The notes: generated by a model from the sequence alone, not told the origin. DNA of 64,000 nt from Halotia branconii CENA392 (GCF_029953635.1 NZ_CP124543.1:4319455-4383454), one strand, 5' to 3'. Positions 27,304-36,865 are shown, numbered from the stretch's first letter. Translations and numbers: made by a program.

Positions 27304-27324
27304 TTACGAATTACGAATTACGAA
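27304..27324. repeat. Heptanucleotide repeat TTACGAA x3 between convergent genes
   Basis: Three exact TTACGAA units fill most of the 26-bp gap between the convergent DUF3124 and antiporter genes. The heptamer belongs to the STRR class known from heterocystous cyanobacteria. Confidence 0.85.
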
Positions 27325-27329
27325 TTATT

Positions 27330-28883
27330 TTAATCATCTTCTAGTTTCAACAATTGTTCATCAAGAGTTTGTATTCGCCCGCGCACAATTTCTTCTGAGA
27401 GAATCCGCTTGCGTATTGCCTCATTGAGCGCTCCTTTTTCTGCCAAAAGTAAACGTCGGCGAATAGCTTCAAGTTTACTGCTCTTGCCACTTCTACTTTC
27501 CACTTCATCAGGACGACGATTATAAAGTTCCCGCAGTGTCTTTTCTGCACTGGCAATTCGTACCTGATAAGCTGAACGCATCTCTTCATAAACAGCCTTT
27601 GGTAATACGCCTGATTTCAACAGGCTATCTAATTCATCTTGTGCAGCTTTACCAGTCATCAGCTGGGCTTGCAATTGTTCAACCTGTTGTTGAGCTTCTG
27701 AAAAATTAGATAATTTTAAGCGTTTTACTGCCCAAGGCAAACTTAAACCTTGTCCCACTAACGACACAAGCACACTGCCAAAAACTAAAGCGATGAGGAT
27801 ATCTCGCCCTGGTAATGTAGTGGGTAAGCTCAACGCCAAGGCCATCGAAAGTGAACCTTTGATGTTGCCTAAAAAGAGTAAATGTTGCCAGCGCAGCAAA
27901 ATTGGGCGGTCAATCCAACGAATCCCTGCTAGCAACGGATAGACCGTAAGAACTCGCCCGATTTGATAAGCCAAAACTGCAAATAGAATTGCAGGTAAAG
28001 TTCTCCAGAGCGTTATTAGGTCTATTTCTACACCAATCAGCAGAAAAATAAAGGTATTAACAGTAAAGCTGGCATATTCCCAGAAACTCAACAAGGTGAT
28101 GCGGCTAGAAGCAGAAGTATTGCGATAAAGTCCAAAATTACCGAAAATTAATCCCGCTACAACTACAGCCACAGCACCCGATACACTGAGAGATTGCCCA
28201 ACCTGAAAAGTTCCTAATGCAACTGCGACTGTTAGTAAGAGACTACTCAGGGGATCATCTAAACGGGCGAATACAGGTATGCTCAAGTAGCCCAAGACTA
28301 ACCCTATAAGGCAGCCTCCTAGAGAGATAAACAGCAGTTGTTGGATTCCCTCTATAAATGTAAGTGAGCCTGTTGAATATACTTGCAAAATCAGGTTGAA
28401 TGAAACTAGGGCAGCGGCATCATTGAATAGGGTTTCTCCTTCAACGATGGTGGAAAGCCGGGAGGGTACTGGTATTTCCTTAAAGACGGCAATCATGGAA
28501 ACAGTATCAGTGTTTGCCAAAATTACTCCGACAAATAAAGCAGGTATCCAACTCAGTCCCAACCCAAATTTCAACAGGACGGCAATAATAGCACCAGAAA
28601 GCACAGCCCCCGGCCCAGCTAGTAGGGCAATTGGTTTAAAGGTGCTGCGTAGGCGGCTGACATCTGTATTAATACCAGCTTCAAAGATGAGAATTGGCAA
28701 AAAAAGATTCAAAACAAGGGAAGGATTTAAACCAATCGGACGAGATAACAGCTCAGTGATGGGCAAACCTGCTAAAACTAAACCTGTAACATAAGGGATT
28801 TTCAACCGCCGGGACAGCAGAGCTACACCTGTAGCAAGCAGCAAGAGAATAATTGAAACTTTGACTAATTCGGTAACATCCAC
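27330..28883 (-). CDS. CPA1-type cation:proton antiporter
   Basis: 517 aa. About 12 membrane helices (1-395) with NhaP/CPA1 motifs: FLPILIFEAGINT, ILANTDTVSMIAVFKEI, and VEGETLFNDAAALV (the conserved Asn-Asp ion-binding pair). A ~120-residue hydrophilic, helical C-terminal tail (RLKLSNFSEAQQQ onward) is probably cytosolic and regulatory. Exchanges Na+ or K+ for H+. The usual TDP motif reads NTDTV here. Confidence 0.92.
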   Translation of the reverse strand: MDVTELVKVSIILLLLATGVALLSRRLKIPYVTGLVLAGLPITELLSRPIGLNPSLVLNLFLPILIFEAGINTDVSRLRSTFKPIALLAGPGAVLSGAIIAVLLKFGLGLSWIPALFVGVILANTDTVSMIAVFKEIPVPSRLSTIVEGETLFNDAAALVSFNLILQVYSTGSLTFIEGIQQLLFISLGGCLIGLVLGYLSIPVFARLDDPLSSLLLTVAVALGTFQVGQSLSVSGAVAVVVAGLIFGNFGLYRNTSASSRITLLSFWEYASFTVNTFIFLLIGVEIDLITLWRTLPAILFAVLAYQIGRVLTVYPLLAGIRWIDRPILLRWQHLLFLGNIKGSLSMALALSLPTTLPGRDILIALVFGSVLVSLVGQGLSLPWAVKRLKLSNFSEAQQQVEQLQAQLMTGKAAQDELDSLLKSGVLPKAVYEEMRSAYQVRIASAEKTLRELYNRRPDEVESRSGKSSKLEAIRRRLLLAEKGALNEAIRKRILSEEIVRGRIQTLDEQLLKLEDD

Positions 28884-28993
28884 TATTACGATCTGAAAGT
28901 TAGTTTAGCTTGACTGATAGATTTTCTCCTCATTCATGCCAAATTAGCAACTTCAGCGTGTGAGTTTAGAACGTCAAGAAGAATGTACGGGTG

Positions 28994-29200
28994 TAATACC
29001 GTTTCACTTTAAAGTTGATACATTTGGGCAAGCAGGGGAGGCAGTGCGGTCTTGGGGAGCCACTGCGGTCTTGGGGTCTCCCCAAGTGGAGCAAGTGGCG
29101 TGGTTCCCCCCAGGAGCAACTGGCGTGGAGCAGGGGAAGCAGAGGAGGCAGGGGGAGTAAGAAAAGTAATTTGTATCAATAATTTCGTGAAATGGTATAA
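28994..29200. mobile_element. 207-bp repeat element with imperfect terminal inverted repeats
   Basis: TAATACCGTTTCAC (28994-29007) and GTGAAATGGTATAA (29187-29200) pair at 12 of 14 positions. The adjacent interior (TTAAAGTTGATACATTTGGG, then CAAGCAGGGGAGGCAG) recurs inverted at 20900-20955, and the core shares words with 21950-22150. It looks like a non-autonomous element whose core has accumulated tandem repeats. Confidence 0.6.
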
Positions 29201-29256
29201 GGTGAGCTAAATTAATTGTATGGGTAAATGTTAAGAAATCGTTACAAATAAAATAG

Positions 29257-29703
29257 TTATTGTCGCGGATCTTCATCAGGTGGATGCCAACCACCTTTCA
29301 TGCAAAGACGACGCGCTTTAACGATAGATCCTTCATTATGACGTTCATCATTGAGGTCTAAACGATTGCAAGTAGCTCGTCCTACGGAAGTAATACCAAT
29401 AATTTTTAGACCATCTGCTGACCAAATAAAGTGTTCACACCACTTTTGCTGGCGTGGATTAAACAGAGATAGCATTTGGCCTGTATCTGGATCAATTCCA
29501 GTAGTGAAGTTATAACGATATCCATTACAACGCTGACAAGCTAACGCTAAGTTATCGGAATCATCTGAACCACCAAGAGACTGCGGTACAATATGGTCAA
29601 TCGAAAATAGAGCAGCACTTGCTTCTTCAGAAGAATGACAGTATTCACACAGAAATTTGGCTCTTTGTCTGATTAATTTTTTGCTAGCATCATTGACTGT
29701 CAT
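29257..29703 (-). CDS. HNH endonuclease
   Basis: 148 aa. HNH/zinc-finger core CEYC...IDHIVPQSLGGSDDSDNLALACQRCN (about 19-60), with His-Asn-His-type residues and two CxxC pairs. The C-terminal half is a family-specific extension (FNPRQQKWCEHFIWSADGLKI). It overlaps the upstream gene by 4 bp (ATGA), indicating coupled translation. Confidence 0.9.
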   Translation of the reverse strand: MTVNDASKKLIRQRAKFLCEYCHSSEEASAALFSIDHIVPQSLGGSDDSDNLALACQRCNGYRYNFTTGIDPDTGQMLSLFNPRQQKWCEHFIWSADGLKIIGITSVGRATCNRLDLNDERHNEGSIVKARRLCMKGGWHPPDEDPRQ

Positions 29704-30023
29704 GATTCAGAGATGATTTTGGCATTAAGCAAGGTAAAAATTCTATCAAGTTCTAATATGCCCGCCAATTCAGCATCTTCTTCTGGAGTTAGCAATCCAG
29801 CTTTCTTTTTCTCAGATAATCCTTCAAGTCGAGACTGTAATTCTTCAGTAAATTTAAATAAATATATGCTCCTAACTTTACTGAGTTTTATCCCAGATTC
29901 TACCCAGAATGAGGGTTGAACCATCATTTGAGTAATCATAAGCTGTGTGTCTTGTTTAAGTAAGCGGACTGGTCGTATTTTAACAGTGAATTTTGCCTGT
30001 GTTGAACGCTTGGAATCCACCAT
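29700..30023 (-). CDS. Hypothetical protein coupled to the HNH endonuclease
   Basis: 107 aa, no family recognised with confidence. An N-terminal basic region is followed by a helical C-terminal half (FTEELQSRLEGLSEKKKAG, LTPEEDAELAGILELDRIF). Similar helical segments occur in small cyanobacterial proteins encoded just before HNH genes. The ATGA overlap suggests a functional pair, possibly antitoxin-like or substrate-recruiting; that is inference. Confidence 0.7.
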   Translation of the reverse strand: MVDSKRSTQAKFTVKIRPVRLLKQDTQLMITQMMVQPSFWVESGIKLSKVRSIYLFKFTEELQSRLEGLSEKKKAGLLTPEEDAELAGILELDRIFTLLNAKIISES

Positions 30024-30177
30024 TAGTTAGTGGTGATTCAAATGTAGCAACAACTACAGAGGATACAAAGCAATTAGAGTTTGTCCTGATTTTTTGCCCA
30101 TAAAAGTCCTACATTTAACTGATGTCATCTGAAAATAGTTAGATGAAGACGATCGCAAAATTTTTAGGAATTTGTTT

Positions 30178-31743
30178 ATGGTGCTTGAAGCGGTAATTAA
30201 TGCGGCTACTAACGAGGAAGTCATCACCACCAATCTCAAGCAGTTTCTTTTGGTACTGTCGGTATCTTTAGGTGTGGCAACCCTACCACAGGTATTTAGT
30301 TGGTTTCGCCACATACCTTATACCTTACTACTGGTAATTGTCGGTTTAGGGTTAGCGGTTGTTGATGTCCGTCTTGTCACCCTTTCTCCAGAATTGATTT
30401 TGTTTATTTTTTTACCACCACTGCTGTTTGAAGCTGCCTGGAATTTGAAATGGTCGAGCTTGAAGCAGGAGTTTCTGCCAGTTTGTTTATATGCTGTATT
30501 GGGGGTAGTAATTGCGATCGCGGGGATAGCAATAGGTCTCAATCAGTTAGCTGGACTATCTTTAACTACAGCTTTACTAATCGGTGCAAGTCTGTCTGCG
30601 ACTGACCCAGTTTCTGTCACTGCTGTATTTCGTGAATTGGGTGTAAGCAGCCGTCTAATCACCTTGATGGAAGGCGAAAGCTTATTTAACGATGGCATGG
30701 CAGTAGTTGCCTTTGGTTTTTTAGTGGCGCTACCTTTTGGAACTATGGAATTGGGATTCCAACCAATTTTAGTGGAGTTTTTTACAGTTGTCGGCATTGG
30801 TTTAGCGGTGGGAGCGTTGATTGGTTTTGGCATTTCTTACCTCACCCAGCGCTTTGATTTGCCAATGGTGGAACAATCTTTGACTTTGGTTTCTGCTTAT
30901 AGTACTTACTTGATTATTGAAGACTTGGGTGGTTCTGGGGTAATTGGAGTTGTAACTACAGGTTTGATTTTAGGTAACTTTGGCTCTCGCATTGGCATGA
31001 ATCCCCGTACTCGGATTATTGTCTCCGAGTTTTGGGAATTTTTGGCGTTTTTTGTCAATTCAATTGTATTTTTGCTAATTGGCGACCAAATTCGCTTTGC
31101 TAGTTTGGGTGAGAATTTGGACATCATTGTTGTGACAATAGGAGCAATGATTTTGATGAGGGCAGGTGCTATTTTCATTCTTAGCAACTTGAGCGCTAGC
31201 ATCACTAAATCTAAAATTTCTTTACCTGACCAAACTATCCTTTGGTGGGGGGGGTTACGTGGTTCTGTCTCTATTGCCTTAGCATTGAGTGTACCTATAG
31301 GCTTACCAGAGCGAGAAAAAATTATCGCTGCGGTGTTTGGAGTCGTCTTGTTTACTCTGCTTGTCCAGGGATTGACAATTAAACCTTTACTGCAAAAGCT
31401 GGAATTGATGGGTGATGCACCCCTACGCGAACAATATCTAGAATTAGCTGCTCGCAATGTAGCCTTAAAACGCGTTCTGCAATACCTGCAAACAGCTCAA
31501 CGTCCTGGTATAGACCCAGAGTTTTACCGTTATCAAGAAACGCTAATTAAGGGCGAAATAGAAGATCTACAAGTAAAAATTGATAAATTGCAGGATGAAT
31601 ATCCCAATCTTCAGAGTTTTACAACTGAACAGTTTCGCGGAGAACTGCTAGCAATTGAGGCAGATACTTATGCGGAATTTGTCCGGGCTGGTCGGTTAAA
31701 TAAAGAATTGGCTCCCATGCTTCAGGATGTTTTGCAAAATTGA
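30178..31743 (+). CDS. CPA1-type Na+/H+ antiporter
   Basis: 521 aa from ATG 30178 (MVLEAVINAATNEEV). About 12 helices with classical CPA1 motifs: FLPPLLFEAAW, GASLSATDPVSVTAVFRE, and MEGESLFNDGMAVVAF. The hydrophilic C-terminal tail (about 410-521) is cytosolic. This is a second antiporter of the same superfamily within 1.3 kb of the 27330-28883 gene, but divergent in sequence and on the other strand. Confidence 0.93.
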   Translation: MVLEAVINAATNEEVITTNLKQFLLVLSVSLGVATLPQVFSWFRHIPYTLLLVIVGLGLAVVDVRLVTLSPELILFIFLPPLLFEAAWNLKWSSLKQEFLPVCLYAVLGVVIAIAGIAIGLNQLAGLSLTTALLIGASLSATDPVSVTAVFRELGVSSRLITLMEGESLFNDGMAVVAFGFLVALPFGTMELGFQPILVEFFTVVGIGLAVGALIGFGISYLTQRFDLPMVEQSLTLVSAYSTYLIIEDLGGSGVIGVVTTGLILGNFGSRIGMNPRTRIIVSEFWEFLAFFVNSIVFLLIGDQIRFASLGENLDIIVVTIGAMILMRAGAIFILSNLSASITKSKISLPDQTILWWGGLRGSVSIALALSVPIGLPEREKIIAAVFGVVLFTLLVQGLTIKPLLQKLELMGDAPLREQYLELAARNVALKRVLQYLQTAQRPGIDPEFYRYQETLIKGEIEDLQVKIDKLQDEYPNLQSFTTEQFRGELLAIEADTYAEFVRAGRLNKELAPMLQDVLQN

Positions 31744-31758
31744 GATAGCTTGATTTAG

Positions 31759-31786
31759 CCTCAATACAATTAGGTTGAGGTTTTTT
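31759..31786 (+). terminator. Intrinsic terminator after the antiporter gene
   Basis: CCTCAA (31759-31764), a 10-base loop, TTGAGG (31775-31780), then six T residues, starting 16 bases after the stop codon. Flanking A-T and G-T pairs can lengthen the stem. Confidence 0.8.
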
Positions 31787-31859
31787 GATAGTAGAGACGG
31801 CGATTTATCGCGTCTTTTGCCTTAATACGCGTAGTATCTTTGTTAGGACAAGTGTAGAG

Positions 31860-31900
31860 TAAGGACTTTAGTGCTTAGAAAACAAGGACTAAAGTCCTTA
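31860..31900. repeat. Inverted repeat TAAGGACTTTAGT
   Basis: Perfect 13-bp arms (31860-31872 and 31888-31900) with a 15-base loop. No T-run, so a repeat element is more likely than a terminator. The remaining bases from 31900 to 32115 show nothing I can name. Confidence 0.7.
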
Positions 31901-32115
31901 TTACGAAGGCGGTTTCCTGTATTGGAGGCGATCGCTTTTGGCATACTGGTATTTGATAGTTTGGTGCCATTACCAAACAAAAGGAAAATAAAGCCTAAAC
32001 TTTCTCTTCCCTTTGATAAGATTTCATGAGAAATAATTTATCGCGGTGCGAAATCTAAAGAATGGTTAATGTATGCACTTTATCTCCTAATTGATGATTT
32101 GTTAAAACATTTTCA

Positions 32116-33915
32116 TCAAGCTTGGATCACAAAGTCTGATGCAGTCAATGATGGGTTGCCTGTTAAATTAGCAAAATTTGCTCCAGTTCCGAAGCCAGCC
32201 GCAAGTCCATTTTGATTATAAAACAGAGAGCCGCTGCTTTGGTTGTAAACAATTTTGGCAGCACTGATTGCAGCCGCAGTGTTGCTAGTAACTATGGCAA
32301 ATTCATTACTCAGGCTAAACCCATTACCAGCTAAGCTTTGTAGGGCTATGAATGTGGTTTTATCTAGGATGATTTTATCGCTCCCTCTTTGAAAATCCGT
32401 AATGCTGTCAATGCCAATAGCTGAACTGCTAAAAGCAGCATTGGTGTTGTAAAGGAAGAAATCACCGCCATTGCCACCTGTTAATATGTCATTACCTGCC
32501 CCGCCAATGAGGGTATCATTTCCGTCTCCCCCAATAAGGATATCCTTACCCAGCACATCCCTGACTGAACTAGCAATAAGGGTATCATTGCCTGCACCAC
32601 CATCAATAGTGTCACTGCCTGCACCACCATCAATAGTGTCATTGCCTGAACCACCATTCAAGATATTATTTCTTGTGTTACCTGTCAGGTTATTGTTTAA
32701 GCTATTGCCAGTCCCATTAATTGCTCCTGAACCTGTCAGAATCAAGTTTTCTAGATTTGCTCCCAAGGTATAAGTAACGGAGGCTTTTACTGTGTCAATT
32801 TCAGTGCTGAGTGTGGAGATTTCGGTGACAATATCTCCGGTGCTGTCAACGATGTAGGTGTCATTTCCAGTACCGCCAGTCATCTTATCATTACCTGCAC
32901 CCCCATCAATAATGTCGTTTCCAGCACCACCATTGATAATGTCGTTTCCAGTGCCACCATTGATAATGTCGTTTCCAGCGCCACCATTGATAATGTCGTT
33001 TCCAGCAACAGTATTGATGGTGTCATCTTTGCTGGTGCCTGTAACTGTGAACTCCTCAATGTTGTAAAAACCAATGAAATCCAAGCGAGTATTGTTTGTA
33101 CTGCTGACTTGTCGTATAGCAGAGCCATAAGTGCTACTACCATTGAAACGCATACCAGTGCCAGTATCACCAACAGAATAGTCCACTATCAGGCGGTCAA
33201 TACCATCACCACCATAAACAGTGTCACCATCATTGATACTTCCGCCAGCTAGTCCGGCGTTAATAATGTCGTTGCCAGCACCAGTTTTAATGACATCATT
33301 GGTTCGCAGCACAGCACCATTAACAATTCCCGAATGGGTAACAATGTCGTTACCACTGCCTGTAGTAATCGAAAATCCCTCAAAATTGATGGCAGTGACA
33401 ACACCAGAAATATTGATATTCGTGAGGTTAGAAAGGTTGAGGTTAGCTGTTTGTGTGGAGAGGTCAAGGGTAAGGTAATCTAAACCGGAACCACCATCTA
33501 AAGTGCCAGCAATAGCCGTCACACTGTCATTGCCAGCACCCGCTTTAATGACATTACTGCCATAGAATGTTTTGATAGTATCATCTTTGCTAGTACCAAT
33601 GACGGTGAATTTCTCAATATTTTTGAAGGCGACGTAATCCAATAGAGAACCGCTTTCATGTCGATTAGCAGTGCCTAAATTAGGGTTAACACCACTATTA
33701 AAAGACATACCGCCCCCCGTATCACCAACAGAGTAATCGACAATCAAGTGGTCAAAACCTTCACCACCATCAACAGACTCATATTTACCTAGTCCTGGGT
33801 TAATTGTGTCGTTACCAGCACCAGTGCTGATAGTATCGTTACTCCGAAACACTGTGCCATTGACAATAACTGGTCTAATAACAGTGTCGTTGCCGCTACC
33901 TGTGATAATTTCCAT
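32116..33915 (-). CDS. RTX-type calcium-binding repeat protein
   Basis: About 599 aa from ATG 33915; a TTG 63 bases upstream extends it to 620. It contains many GGxGxD-type nonapeptides (GGAGNDIINGGTGNDIINGG and similar at about 320-375, 435-465 and 480-510), which fold into Ca2+-binding beta-rolls. Two long homologous units precede them (GSGNDTV...SVGDTGGGMSF and GSGNDIV...SVGDTGTGMRF). The C-terminus (ITDFQRGSDKIILDKTTF) is typical of the secretion-signal region of type I secreted RTX proteins. No transporter genes are adjacent. The first unit seems to lack its beginning, so the start is uncertain. Confidence 0.85.
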   Translation of the reverse strand: MEIITGSGNDTVIRPVIVNGTVFRSNDTISTGAGNDTINPGLGKYESVDGGEGFDHLIVDYSVGDTGGGMSFNSGVNPNLGTANRHESGSLLDYVAFKNIEKFTVIGTSKDDTIKTFYGSNVIKAGAGNDSVTAIAGTLDGGSGLDYLTLDLSTQTANLNLSNLTNINISGVVTAINFEGFSITTGSGNDIVTHSGIVNGAVLRTNDVIKTGAGNDIINAGLAGGSINDGDTVYGGDGIDRLIVDYSVGDTGTGMRFNGSSTYGSAIRQVSSTNNTRLDFIGFYNIEEFTVTGTSKDDTINTVAGNDIINGGAGNDIINGGTGNDIINGGAGNDIIDGGAGNDKMTGGTGNDTYIVDSTGDIVTEISTLSTEIDTVKASVTYTLGANLENLILTGSGAINGTGNSLNNNLTGNTRNNILNGGSGNDTIDGGAGSDTIDGGAGNDTLIASSVRDVLGKDILIGGDGNDTLIGGAGNDILTGGNGGDFFLYNTNAAFSSSAIGIDSITDFQRGSDKIILDKTTFIALQSLAGNGFSLSNEFAIVTSNTAAAISAAKIVYNQSSGSLFYNQNGLAAGFGTGANFANLTGNPSLTASDFVIQA

Positions 33916-34142
33916 GATTTTCAGTGTGTCTTCAATATTAGGTAAATGCAATGATTCTAGTAGATATTTCGTAGTCAAATCTTACAAATTACGCAAAATA
34001 CTGAATTTTTTATAGTTTTTCGTTCTTCTTACATGGAAAGTGACAGAAGGAGAGGGATAAATTACAAATGCCGACATACACTAATAATTTGGAATTATCC
34101 ATGTTTATCAGTGTAGATCGGCGCTTCAAGATTCTATTGAAA

Positions 34143-35732
34143 TTAAACAATATTCAGTACTTTCCGTAACAGTACTTGGTCTTCTAGTTTGGCTTTTAAA
34201 CGCCCATTTTCTACGTCTCGAATCCAGCTTTGGCTTTTACCTGCAAGCTTTGCTAATTCCCGTTGAGATATTTGCAAATTTTTTCGTGCCTGTGAAATCT
34301 GCTCACCTAACAGATCACCTGTGATTTTAGGTTTTCTTCTGGTCTTAGTAGTTCGTCGTTGCTTTTTCTGTGATTCCGAAATTTGCTGTTCCCATTCTGG
34401 CGGTAGTTCAAAAGATAAAATCCGCGCATTCATCAATAGATTCCACTTACCACGAGGGCCTGTATCTGTCAGGCGGTTTTCACCTCCTCCATCGTTAATC
34501 CAAAATTCTAATGCTTCGTCTGGGTCTTCGGGAATAGCCATTAACTTTGCCCACAAAGGTTGAATTTCTGGAGGATAAGTCACTGGATCAAAAACTGGTT
34601 TGATGCCGTGATGATTGAGAACTTCCAAATCATTTTCAAATGTTCGCAACAAGCGTTTACGTTCTTCCCGTTGTCGGGATGCTTGGGTAACTTTTTCTTC
34701 GCCGTAAGCAATGCGTAACAAAGTCGGAATAGTAATACGTTGTTCTTTGCCCATTTTGGTTTTGAACAGCAACCACAGCATTAGTCTGACTGCGCCTTCA
34801 TGTTGCTGCCAAATACTCATCACAGTAGTTAACAATATTTTGGGTAGGCTACCGTATTGATAAAATGCGGTTCGTGCTTTACATGCTTGTTTGTTTAAGA
34901 AATACTGCGCCCAGATTCCGGCTTTGACTTTAAAAGTTAATCCAATTAGATATTTACATCCGCGATCGTCTTCTTGAAAGTGATGTTCAACCTCTAATAA
35001 GTGCCACAAGCGGCTTTTTGTCACCGAGAAGCCGTTAACTCTGCCTTGTTGTGGCCAGTCAATAGAAACAATCAGTGAGCAAGCTTGCTGCACGATGTTT
35101 TTCATTAAAGCTAGCTTGGCATTTTTGTTGAGGTCTTTGCGTTTTTCTAACCCTAAATATTTTTCAATTTGCCGTTCATTGATTGCAAACTCCATCTCCC
35201 AAGGTTGATCTAGGGTTGTAGCATAAGCCGCAAACATTAAATGAATACAAGTAGCTCTAATATCAAGTTCTTCAATCGCTGATAATTCGGTGACGCGATC
35301 GCTAACTTTAAATGGATCTTGAATGTGAAAAGCGATCGCTCCCCGGCCTTGCTTGACTCGTCGGCCATAACATAAGTTACCTTCAGCATCAGCTTCCCAA
35401 TTTAAAGATGTCCGCTGTGCCAAAACATTACAAGCTTCCCAAATCACGATCGCTGAAGCAAATGGATTATTCTTACCATTAGAAAACAAATCTGGACTGG
35501 TAGCATCTCTCGGTTCAACCTTGCATCTGCCTTTTTTCGCTTGCCAAGGTATGGGAGACTTTGTCGGACACGCTATTACACATTGGGGTTCAGGATAATA
35601 ACCTTCACAATTGTTACAAAGCAAAGGATCGATCCAGTATTCATCATTCTCTAGTTGGATTGCACCCGTAGGACATTGAGGACGGCAGTTGTCACATCCA
35701 ACGCAACTGTTGTTAGGAATTGTATAAGGCAT
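34143..35732 (-). CDS. cnfR: CnfR/PatB, Fe-S transcriptional activator of nitrogenase genes
   Basis: 529 aa. N-terminal ferredoxin-type domain with two 4Fe-4S sets, CVGCDNCRPQCP (10-21) and CNNCEGYYPEPQCVIACP (39-56). A long central region of unknown fold follows, then a C-terminal Xre-type helix-turn-helix (about 475-525; ARKNLQISQRELAKLAGKSQ). This matches CnfR/PatB, which in Anabaena and Leptolyngbya activates nif genes under low oxygen, presumably with oxygen-labile clusters as the sensor. It lies divergent from fdxB across a 1.1-kb region. From memory, the Anabaena sp. PCC 7120 patB locus has the same neighbours (ferredoxin and cox2 genes). Confidence 0.94.
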   Translation of the reverse strand: MPYTIPNNSCVGCDNCRPQCPTGAIQLENDEYWIDPLLCNNCEGYYPEPQCVIACPTKSPIPWQAKKGRCKVEPRDATSPDLFSNGKNNPFASAIVIWEACNVLAQRTSLNWEADAEGNLCYGRRVKQGRGAIAFHIQDPFKVSDRVTELSAIEELDIRATCIHLMFAAYATTLDQPWEMEFAINERQIEKYLGLEKRKDLNKNAKLALMKNIVQQACSLIVSIDWPQQGRVNGFSVTKSRLWHLLEVEHHFQEDDRGCKYLIGLTFKVKAGIWAQYFLNKQACKARTAFYQYGSLPKILLTTVMSIWQQHEGAVRLMLWLLFKTKMGKEQRITIPTLLRIAYGEEKVTQASRQREERKRLLRTFENDLEVLNHHGIKPVFDPVTYPPEIQPLWAKLMAIPEDPDEALEFWINDGGGENRLTDTGPRGKWNLLMNARILSFELPPEWEQQISESQKKQRRTTKTRRKPKITGDLLGEQISQARKNLQISQRELAKLAGKSQSWIRDVENGRLKAKLEDQVLLRKVLNIV

Positions 35733-36324
35733 ATTGGCTCTCTTCCCACTCTAATCGTTGAGATGTTTGGCTCAGGTCTCCCCTGGATGTGTCCTCTTTA
35801 TTCATCACTTATCACTAAATTATTCACCGAGCAAGAAAAAATTATTCTTGCTGCAAAAACTCCCCACCTACATTTTGAGATTTCGCATCCAATCGGAAGT
35901 TTCTTTTCAGGCTTTTAAACTGAGCCTAATATTAGTTCTTTATTAACTATACATTTCATAAATACTGTAAAGAGTTTGTTCAGAGTGAGCTTGGAAGTAT
36001 TTCTTAATGATTTAATTAATACTTAGCTTACGAAATTTTTGACCTTAGCCTGATAATTTTACCTAAAGGCTTTTTGTCTAATATTTATGCCTATTATGAT
36101 TTACTTTTATCCAATTTATTAATAATTTTAATATTTGACACTAACTCACATTCTGCTATAAACGTTACAGTTCTTTTGTAAGTTGAATAATCTTGATAAG
36201 TTAATATCAGACAAATAGACGATCATTACTTTGATAAATGTTAGACAGATAATTATATAAAACTTGATTGCGTCATAATATTTACTCTAAAAGTATGTCA
36301 TTTTAATCAAGACAAACATCAGTT

Positions 36325-36338
36325 GTATCTCTAATTAC
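36325..36338. promoter_or_regulatory. NtcA-like site GTAN8TAC (1)
   Basis: GTATCTCTAATTAC exactly fits the NtcA consensus GTA-N8-TAC. It is 541 bases from fdxB and 593 from cnfR. Spacing to a -10-like TACATT (36356) is 17 bases, shorter than the usual 20-24. Chance occurrence in AT-rich DNA is possible. Confidence 0.4.
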
Positions 36339-36417
36339 TGTTCTATCTACATTTGTACATTTCAAACAGAATTGCCAAAGAGTCTCATTATTTAATAATT
36401 ATTACTACTGTTAACTT

Positions 36418-36431
36418 GTATTCGTAATTAC
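36418..36431. promoter_or_regulatory. NtcA-like site GTAN8TAC (2)
   Basis: GTATTCGTAATTAC also fits GTA-N8-TAC, 93 bp from the first site. A perfect TATAAT lies at 36463-36468, 31 bases downstream in the fdxB direction. It could serve fdxB, or cnfR on the other strand, because the motif is palindromic. Confidence 0.45.
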
Positions 36432-36462
36432 ATTAATTGATTATTTTAGCAATACAAAAGGC

Positions 36463-36468
36463 TATAAT
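36463..36468 (+). promoter_or_regulatory. TATAAT, candidate -10 for fdxB
   Basis: Consensus -10 hexamer with TTGATT (36437-36442) 20 bases before it as a weak -35. The fdxB start would then lie about 390 bases downstream. Assignment is tentative. Confidence 0.3.
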
Positions 36469-36865
36469 ATATACCTGTTGAGATTCAATTAGTATTGAGC
36501 TATCAAAAGAATAGTAAGTTGGGTTAAGCGATAGCGAAATCCAACAAAGTCTTGTTCATGTTGGGTCTACGTTCCTCAACCCAAAATACATCTACTACGC
36601 AAGTAAGGTTAAAAGTTAAAGCGGACTGTTAGATATTTGTGGATGTTAAATTAGTATTAGTATCTGAATGTTTACTAAATAATTATTGGCAAAAACTTTC
36701 ATTTAAGCTTAAAACCTTTAAAACAAGCAAGAATTTAGCTAAAGTCATCAAATTTTAATGAAGAGAAAATTAACTGCTAAACACTAAAATTAAAGCCTAA
36801 TATTAAATGAGGATGACAATTAGCTAACCAACAATATTACAGGCATAATTGCCGAGGAGCTATTC

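Larger units (their letters stand above)
35733..36865. other. 1.1-kb divergent regulatory region between cnfR and fdxB
   Basis: Very AT-rich with no convincing ORF; short frames at 35655-35946 are shadows. It holds two GTAN8TAC palindromes and a TATAAT box (listed separately), and a pair of inverted words near 36518-36582 (GTTGGGTTAAGCGATAGCG and CGTTCCTCAACCCA). The length is consistent with long leaders and developmental promoters. Confidence 0.6.

Noticed and set aside
35655..35946. Two short plus-strand ORFs antisense to and upstream of cnfR
   Set aside because: Partly antisense to the CnfR Fe-S domain; no homology and no ribosome site.
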